DNA from: Isoetes engelmannii
Taxonomy: Eukaryota; Streptophyta; Lycopodiopsida; Isoetales; Isoetaceae
Assembly (NCBI GenBank): GCA_011763485.2
Contig: JAANSK020252719.1
Location: 1 to 22,975, forward strand
Reading direction: 5' to 3'
Length of the DNA: 22,975 nucleotides
Under the pieces are notes generated by a model. That model worked only from the letters and a program-made list of their open reading frames with translations, had not been told where the DNA came from and made no database searches. The translations under genes were made by a program, and so were the position numbers. Position 1 is the first letter of the stretch; every line of letters begins with the position of its first letter. Positions 16,344-22,975 of the stretch are shown here, piece after piece.

Positions 16344-18050
16344 TTGCTGGCCCGTTTAGTTCCAGGAATCCTCCGCAAGTCTATCCACCAGAAGTGCCTG
16401 CTGGACGTGCAAAACTGGCGGCTGCCTTAAGGAGGCCATTTTCGGTACCTAGCCTGCCTACGAAAGTTCAAATAGGTTCATAAGGTCCATGGTGTTCGCT
16501 GGCAATGTTTACTTATGGACACAGTACACATCCACAGCCTCTGCAGTTCAATTTTCCAAGAAGAAGGTCTTCGCCACATTTCCCGACCACCATGTTGTTT
16601 TCAGTTCAGGTGTCATGGTTCTTACACGTCTCCAAAATATTTCAAAATATGCCTGAAATATCAAAACAAAATATGCCATGATTCTAACATGAAAGTGGCA
16701 TCGTGGGCAATATCACAAAAATGGTTCAATCGTGTAATGTACGTTTATATGGCTTTTTAGGAGGGTTGCCTAACCTGAGGTCACCCAAATCCTTGAATTC
16801 TAGCCTATCCACGGTCTGAGAAAATTAGAAATTCCCTAAAAAATCATGCTTTCATCATTCGATCCGGCTATTTCCACGCACAATCTTCGGTATGAAATTG
16901 GTACGAGTAGCCTTCATCTTTTGCTCCGGTAGCTGTCATTTAGTATCTGTTCTATTTTACTTGCAGGGGATTCATGAAGAGGTATTCAAATGCTCCAAGC
17001 TTTAGAGTTTGTTTTCTGGAAGAGGCACACGATAAATGATCCCGTAAGCTATAGTAGAGTTTAAATTCCGATGCAAGGAGTAGACTAAGTACAAGTTGGT
17101 GAGCTGTCTTCACAATAACTCATTATGTAGCCAATTACGTGGGTAGGGTTGTATGTACACAGCATGCAGAAGCATCATTTTGATTATTAGCATTCTTATG
17201 GAATGCCCTTCAGCACCTTATTTAGTTTACATTTGTTAAGAGTTCAGATAAACTTTCTGAGATCAAATAACAACAAAAATACCAAACTGAGTTGTAAGTT
17301 GCATATAATGTATGTTAATATACCACATTCAATGATGTGTAGATTTCATTAGTTTGTCAAGGCAAGATGGAGATTTCATTACTGCAGCATATGGCTGGTT
17401 TATACAGTAGATAATTTATGCAGCATAGACCTTTTAGTAACTCAATCTAGACGCTTCCTTGTTTCTTCTAGATGGCTTTATTCTAATGCAAGTCATAAAG
17501 AATACAGTTATAAGTAAATGCACAGTCAATCAACTAGTTAGTACAACTTCAAGCCCTTAAATAGACGATGAATACAAATGAGGACACTTATATCCAATGG
17601 TCGAATCAATTCAACTTTTAACCATTGAATAGATCTGCTATAGTAAATTACTTCAAACTATTAGCAAGCATGAAATGAAACATTTAGCTGTACACCCGAC
17701 AGCACAAGCATCCTTTTTTTGATCGAAACCTACTGCCCACATCCGTAACAGCATCGATGATCATCCTGAGCATTTTACTTCGTTTTAAACTGAAGAATTT
17801 GGCTGCTTAGCCGGACCGATAGTGTGTAGCCATCTTTGGCATCGACCACATATAGAATATAGAATTATGTACCCTTAATGCTAATAAAAGGTTTTGTGTC
17901 ACTGCTCAAAATATCCCAATAGTATCAATGGTTTTCATACTTCACAGTTTGCACCCTCAACCTACATAATGTAACCTTGACTTCTGAACTACTCAACAGG
18001 CAAGGACACCTTCTGGCATGAACTGATTCTACATGACCATAACAATATCA
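16344..18050. other. Intergenic region, nothing recognised
   Basis: The stretch between the LRR gene promoter and the copia element has no protein-like frame, RNA gene, or clear repeat. Part of it, next to 18050, should be the copia 3' LTR if that LTR survives, but no matching copy was found on the other side of the element. Confidence 0.5.
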
Positions 18051-18073
18051 TTCGCCCTTCATGTATAATCAAT

Positions 18074-19006
18074 TCATGATTTTGCATCTGTGCAGCCAAT
18101 TAACCTCCTGAGCTGATTATATTTACTTTCACTCAGTGGCTTAGTGAAGATGTCTGCGCACTGAAAATCTGTACTCACAAACCTTAGTTGTATAACTTCT
18201 TGGTCTGTCTTTTCTCTCACAAAATGCATCTCAATTTCAATATGCTTAGTTCTCTCATGCATAATGGGATTTTTAGCCATGGCTATACAGCTTGAGCTAT
18301 CACTGTAAATATGTGTAGGACCCCGCTGCATAATTCCTAGTTCAGCTAGTAATCTTCTTGCCCAAATCAGCTCCTTTGTGATCATAATAGTTGCAGAAAA
18401 CTCTGCTTCTGTTGTAGACAAAGCTATTGAGGTTTGCTTTTTGCATTTCCAAGCAAGGGAACCTCCTCCTAAAAGTACAACAAACCTCGTGGTGGATCTT
18501 CTACCATCTAAATCCCCTGCCCAGTCTGCGTCACAATAGCCTTTCAATTGCAAATCCTTTGAATTGAATTCAATACCTAAATGTTGCGTACCTTTGAGGT
18601 ATCTTAGCACTCGCTTTGCTGCCATCCAATGCATACTTCCTAGATTATTCCCAAATCTGCTAAGCATGTTAACTACATACGCTATATCAGGTCTTGTACA
18701 ATTGACTAAGTAAATTAGGCATCCAATCAACTCCATGTATGGTACTGTTTTCATTTCCTCCATTTCCATTTCAGTTTTTGGACTCATCTCATGTGAGAGT
18801 TTCGTTCCAGGCACAATGGGAGTTTTGACACTATTGCAGTCTGCCATGTTAAACCGTTTGAGAATTTGCTGAATATACTTGCTTTGGCAAAGCACAAATT
18901 TCTTATTTGCCCTATCTCTCTTTACCTCTATACCCAAAAACTTTGCAAGCTCGCCTAGATCCATCATTTTGGACCTAGATTTCAAGACTGTTTTGCAGTG
19001 ATTCAA
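18074..19006 (-). pseudogene. Copia RT C-terminus and RNase H
   Basis: 310 open codons begin within the RT thumb region (LGELAKFLGIEVKRD) and contain the copia markers YMELIGCLIYL, RPDIAYVVNMLSRF and MAAKRVLRYLKGT. The RNase H part has the acidic residues in GYCDADWAGD, STTEAEF and HIYSDSSSCIAMAKNP, and ends with ADIFTKPLSE, the usual copia C-terminus. The domain itself looks intact. It would degrade the RNA strand of the RNA-DNA hybrid during replication of the element. It is separated from the rest of RT by frame changes near 19010-19020. Confidence 0.9.
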
Positions 19007-19514
19007 GACATCATGTTTGATGCTGCCATTACACAGTCATCAAGGTAAAGTGCTATGATACAGTAATCACGTCCCTGCTTGAACATATACAAGTTTCCTT
19101 CATTTTTCAGTTTCAGAAAGCCTTGTTGTTTAAGGAAGGACTCTATGCATTTATACCATTGCCTGGGCGATTAACCCATAAACATCTTTATTTAACTTCC
19201 AAACTAAGTTCTTTCCCTGTTCATAGCCTGCTGCTTGTCTCATAAATATTTCTTCGTCCAAATCAGCATTAAGAAAGGCAGTACTGACATCCATGTGATG
19301 TAATTCAAGATCTAAGGCATTGGCAATTGCTAGGACCATTCTGATACTATTGAGTTTGACTATCGGGGAAAATGTTTCCTCATAGTCAACACCCTTTTTT
19401 TTGAGAAAAATCTTGTGCGACAAGACGAGCTTTGTACTTTGGAGACTTTCCATCTGCAGACTGTTTGATTTTAAATATCCATTTGTTCCCTACCACATTC
19501 TTTCCTTTTGGCAA
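19007..19514 (-). pseudogene. Copia RT palm region, frameshifted
   Basis: After a stop at the end of the upstream frame (TAA near 19517), the same frame continues as LPKGKNVVGNKWIFKIKQSA. At a run of eight T (19386-19393) the frame changes into VDYEETFSPIVKLNSIRMVL and HHMDVSTAFLNADL (first catalytic Asp). Near 19165 the frame changes again to WYKCIESFLKQQGFL and reaches the catalytic box YLDD (19047-19036), where most copia elements have YVDD. Three shifts within 500 bp make it inactive. Confidence 0.85.
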
Positions 19515-20515
19515 TTATACTAAATCATAAGTTTTGGTTCTCTTAAAAGAGTCCATCTCTTTATTCATAGCTTCAATACATCTTTTTGAGTCTGAGCTTG
19601 CTACGGCTTCTTCATAGCTTATAGGACAGCTATCTAAAGCAATTAAGGCTTCATAAATATCACTTAGTTTACCTTGAATTCGTCTGCTCCTTCCTCCAGG
19701 ATCCCTTCCATACTTTGATGTATCCACCCTAGCTTCGTCTTGAAGCCTTTGTGCTTGTGTACGCCTTCTGTCCCTTTTAGATTTATCTGCTGTAGCAGCA
19801 GAAGCAGCTGATATAGCAGCAGCAGTGTCTACATTAGGTCCTGCAACTTCTTGTAATTGCATTGGATGAGAATCAGCCTCAAAATGCTCCAGGTCCTGCA
19901 CATCACTTACGAGATCATTTTCCTCAGGCTTATCATCCTCATCATCTAAATAATCTTCCACAATCGTTCCTTTATATTCATTGGTAGACTGCTTCCCATC
20001 CGTGCCATTTCTAGTATCCTCCTCCTTACATTCCAATCTAGCATAAGGATTTATTTTGTATAGTTGATTCTCTTCAAACACTACATCCCTACTTACTATG
20101 ATCCTCCTTTCTTGTGGATCATAAAGTCTGAAGCCTTTTGAATTCTCATCATAACCTACCAAATAGATTATATAAGCTCTATCATCAAGCTTTTTATTTA
20201 ATTTTGCAGGAACATGTGCATAAACTAAACAACCATATGCTTTAAGATCATCATAAACTGGTTTCCTACAAGACCAAAGCATACATGGAATATTACCTCT
20301 GATGCTTCTTGACGGAATCATATTTTGAATGTGTACTGCTGCCTTGACAGTTTCATCCCAAAGAAAATTTGGTAGGCCCGAATATTTGAGCATTGCTCTT
20401 ACAGCATTTAGTATAGATCTATTTTTCCTTTCGGCGACACCGTTCTGCTGAGGAGTATAGCTACAAGTGTATTTATTGTCTTCTGATGCCTTTGGATAAG
20501 CAGAACTGTTTGCAA
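19515..20515 (-). pseudogene. Copia integrase C-terminal half and linker to RT
   Basis: The frame opens with TCSYTPQQNGVAERKNRS, which carries the third catalytic acid (Glu) of the integrase core. It continues through ML-KYSGLPNFLWDETVKAA, LKAYGCLVYAHVP and LYDPQERRIIVSRDVVF, the standard copia integrase tail. A long acidic and alanine-rich linker (about codons 100-230 from the first Met at 20393) leads to SYEEAVASSDSKRCIEAMNK, the start of the RT region. It ends at a single stop (K-T-Y-D-L-V-stop) where homologous coding continues in the same frame. Confidence 0.9.
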
Positions 20516-21633
20516 TCTCTTCCCAAGTACTCTCCTCCTCGATCTGAACGTATGCATTTTATCCTTCTCCCTGTTTGATTTTCAACTTCTGCAACAAACA
20601 TCTTGAGTGCCTCAAATGCCTGATTCTTTTTTTTTTTCAAACAATAACATCTCGCCAACCTGTTGAAATCATCTGTAAAAGTAATAAAATACTTGTTACC
20701 ATTAATGCTCCTGACATTTATCGGTCCACACAAATCCGTGTGAATTAGCTCCAAAACTCTTTTTGCGCGTTTGCTTCCCTTCTGAAACGGCAGACTTGCA
20801 TGTTTGCCAAGCATACAACCAACACAGTTATATTCAGTCATGTCCTCTTTTCTTGCAGCTATGATTCCTTGTTTACTCATGACTTCTATGTTTTTAAAAT
20901 GAGTGTGTCCCAAATGTTCATGCCATAATTTCATAGAAGGTACTGTCACAACATTAACACTTGCCATAAAGCAAGTATTTAGCCCAAACAAGTTGCCAAC
21001 ACACTTGCCAATAAATTTAACTTTATTGTCTTTGAGAACAGTACACTCAAGTTTATCAAACAAGACCTTAAATCCCAAATCTACGAACTGGCAAACTGAA
21101 ATCAAGTTTCTGACAAGTCCGGGAACACATAATGCATTTTTAAGATTAACTGCATTGTCGTCTACATCAAATAACTCCAACACTCTGGAATCTTCTACAC
21201 TAGCAATATTTTCGTCTCCAAGTTGTATATGTCCACCATTTTTGCCATTGCAGTCCTTCAACAACTTGGCAGAATGCACTACACTCCTCTCTGCTCCACT
21301 ATCTATAACACATACATCATTGTCAACAATCTTTCTTTGTCCATTAACTGCAGAAGTGTGAAACACACTTACCTCTTCATTCTCATCAACTTCCTCATCG
21401 TCTTCTACATCTGCCTTCACGTCCTTTGCAAGATTGACACTTGGATATTTCCGGTTAGCTCCTCTACCTCTAGAAGCATATCTGCCCCTGTTACTACCAC
21501 CTGCACCCTTGTTTTGACCACTGCCAAATTCCTTGGGCGTAGAACAGTTTGCAGCAAAGTGGCCTTTGCCACCACAGTTGAAACATTCACTATCTTTCAT
21601 CTTTGGGCAATTAATCTTCAAATGCCCATACAT
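20473..21633 (-). pseudogene. Copia gag zinc knuckle, protease, integrase N-terminal half
   Basis: 386 open codons. A CCHC knuckle CFNCGGKGHFAANC (Cys17, Cys20, His25, Cys30) binds RNA in gag. The aspartic protease motif VIDSGAERSVV has its catalytic Asp at residue 111. The gag-pre-integrase zinc residues are His239, His243, Cys270 and Cys273 (LWHEHLGH, NCVGC). Integrase core acids are Asp300 (LIHTDLCGP) and Asp364 (IRSDRGGEYL). The frame is lost at about 20473 after SKGIRRQ by a 1-base (or 4-base) insertion, so the catalytic Glu lies in the next frame. A run of eight T near 20631 adds a lysine tract (CLKKKKNQAF) at a normally variable position. Confidence 0.9.
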
Positions 21634-21981
21634 ATTAGACCCAATTTTACCTTTATTGCTACTTTCTCCTTTTCCTCGGTTGTTACCTCTTCTGGACCCT
21701 GATGCTTGGCAGCGTACAGTACATATGTTGCCTTTTCTTTCTCCTCGTCACTAAGCAAAACCTTTTCTTCAAGTTCTGATCTGATCATCTCTTCTGCTTC
21801 TTCCCTAGACTTTGCAACCCGTCTAATAAATACGGAGAGCTCCTTAAACTTGTTAAAGTTTCTGGCTATATCAAGCACTTGGTAGTGGAGTGTTGACATA
21901 TTGTAGTCAATTCTGTTTTGCTTCAAAGATTAGATGTTTATGGTCCTTCTTAATTGTCCTTTTAGAGGGGAATTGAGCCAT
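21618..21981 (-). pseudogene. Copia gag N-terminal remnant
   Basis: From the ATG at 21981 the frame gives MAQFPSKRTIKKDHKHLIFE and stops after about 25 codons. A second frame (21926-21618) then reads DYNMSTLHYQVLDIARNFNK and EEAEEMIRSELEEKVLLSDE, similar in style to the UBN2-like part of copia gag, though much of the usual 200-residue gag domain is missing. A further shift near 21625 joins the zinc-knuckle frame. The partial overlap at 21618-21633 is a decay artefact. Confidence 0.6.
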
Positions 21982-22012
21982 CCTCAACAGCTCTTGAGAT
22001 AAAAAAAAAAAA

Positions 22013-22975
22013 AGGCATATCGAGAACTGGCATTTTCACCAGCATGAATGAAATCTCTGGAAAACATGATGGCATTGATAATCAGTGGGGTATTGGTTTC
22101 CATGCCAAAGGAGGGTACGTAATCATCAAGTAAAGCTGCAGAAACTCGCCATTTGCATTAGGATAAGCTCCTTTTCATCATCTTTTACTTTCCTTACTTG
22201 TTCTACCACGTATTCAAGAGAAGGTGACAAATAGCAGGGACTTAAGATATATGCCATTGCGTGTTTAATTAGAAGAACACATAGGTGTTCTGATCTTACT
22301 CTTCTTTAGTGCATGGCTCTACTATTAGAATCCATGCACTGACAAAAAGGAGGAGACAACCAAGTGAAATTAAGACAATAATTACTTGAAGAAAGGCATG
22401 TCTATTCACTCGTAACTTGTAAGAAAAGACTATTTGGATATATTTGTTGTCAGCTGCTCTAGTGGGTATATGCCAAAATCTGGGAGCTTGATGATATTGC
22501 TGCATGAAGTGCATGTAATGCTATTGTGACATGCATCTGAGGAGACTAGTAAGGACATGATGGCAAGCTGTAATGTTGGAAGCTGAAGGCAATCTATTTG
22601 ACACAACAACGCCCATTCTTAATTGCATTGGGGCAAGTTTGTTCTTTTCGTGAGCTTTCCACACTCGCACAACTATTTTTATTTAGTCTTATTATGCTCA
22701 AGGACATGATTGGCTAGGGGAACCTGTACAAAACTTAGTGGTGTGATGCTTACAAGATTATTCATCACAAGTAAAACCTCTGCTTTAAGTTCTTTTTGGC
22801 ACTTGGAGCTGTGTTTTTGCTTGGTGCCTTTTCTAACTTATAATAGGCGGTTCAACACTAGATGAAGATGTAAGGATGTGGATGTATCGATTTAAAATTG
22901 TTTCGTTTCGACCTTATGTAATGAGAATATTGGGTAGAAAATCTAGAGGGATAGAAAATAACAAAGCATACTCCT
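22013..22975. other. Region upstream of copia gag, nothing recognised
   Basis: An A13-14 tract lies at about 22000-22012. Beyond it I see no gene, LTR match, tRNA or repeat. A minus-strand frame at 22296-22514 contains one hydrophobic segment (VIIVLISLGCLLLFVSAWIL) but has no other support. Confidence 0.45.

Larger units (their letters stand above)
18051..21981 (-). mobile_element. Ty1/copia retrotransposon, decayed, LTRs not found
   Basis: Coding order on the minus strand is gag, protease, integrase, RT, RNase H, which defines Ty1/copia. A gag-like ATG (MAQFPSKRTIKKDH) lies at 21981, preceded by a T-rich tract. After the RNase H stop, GAAGGGCGAA (18060-18051) is a candidate polypurine tract, so the 3' LTR should begin with TGATATTGTTATGG at 18050. 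No matching sequence, and no tRNA-Met-type primer site, was seen in 21982-22975. The 5' LTR is therefore deleted, badly diverged or absent. Frameshifts and stops break the polyprotein in at least six places. It cannot be autonomous. Confidence 0.9.

Noticed and set aside
22296-22514. 72-codon minus-strand frame with one hydrophobic segment
   Set aside because: No start context, homology, or neighbouring exon supports it.

Overview
The window looks like nuclear, repeat-rich DNA of a land plant. The evidence is a Ty1/copia element, a LINE with a plant-type C-terminal zinc finger, a CACTA transposon end with a typical plant terminus, a secreted plant-type LRR protein, and GT-AG introns. DUF7869-type genes and the style of the LRR gene make a fern or other seed-free plant my best guess. 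That is recall and inference, since nothing in the sequence fixes the species. Intergenic DNA is AT-rich and the mobile elements are visibly decayed.

Layout. 1-2714: a broken DUF7869-type fragment at the left edge, a small heat-shock-protein exon fragment, a possible orphan last exon, several short duplications, and then GACGTC-rich subterminal repeats ending in a CACTA terminus at 2714. The CACTA end points leftward, so these gene scraps may be cargo of one element. 2752-3760: a minus-strand pseudogene of unknown family with a recognisable 79-bp intron. 3779-6788: a 5'-truncated LINE with RT and zinc-finger regions, broken by frameshifts and stops, ending in a poly-A tail. 6789-7440: a short AT-rich region with an ordered array of 16-bp perfect palindromes, a TATA box, and a second palindrome cluster. 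7445-11272: a long DUF7869-type pseudogene with proline-rich 17-residue repeats, an RNase H-like core, an SH3/BAH-like region and an acidic tail. A second LINE 3' end (7627-8132, opposite strand) is inserted in its repeats. 11448-11905: three 97-bp tandem units and a foldback (MITE-like) element. 11906-14606: non-coding DNA with short repeats. 14607-16299 (minus): a near-intact secreted LRR protein gene, the only likely host gene close to functional. 16344-18050: nothing recognised. 18051-21981 (minus): a decayed Ty1/copia element with gag, protease, integrase, RT and RNase H but no LTR pair visible. 22013-22975: nothing recognised.

The most unusual feature is the palindrome array upstream of the DUF7869-type gene. 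Six copies of GGTATAAATTTATACC start alternately 32 and 30 bp apart, and four degenerate copies follow about 20 bp apart. These spacings are close to three and two DNA helical turns, so all sites would face the same side of the helix. I infer a cooperative binding platform for a dimeric protein, either a regulator of the downstream gene or the protein that gene once encoded.
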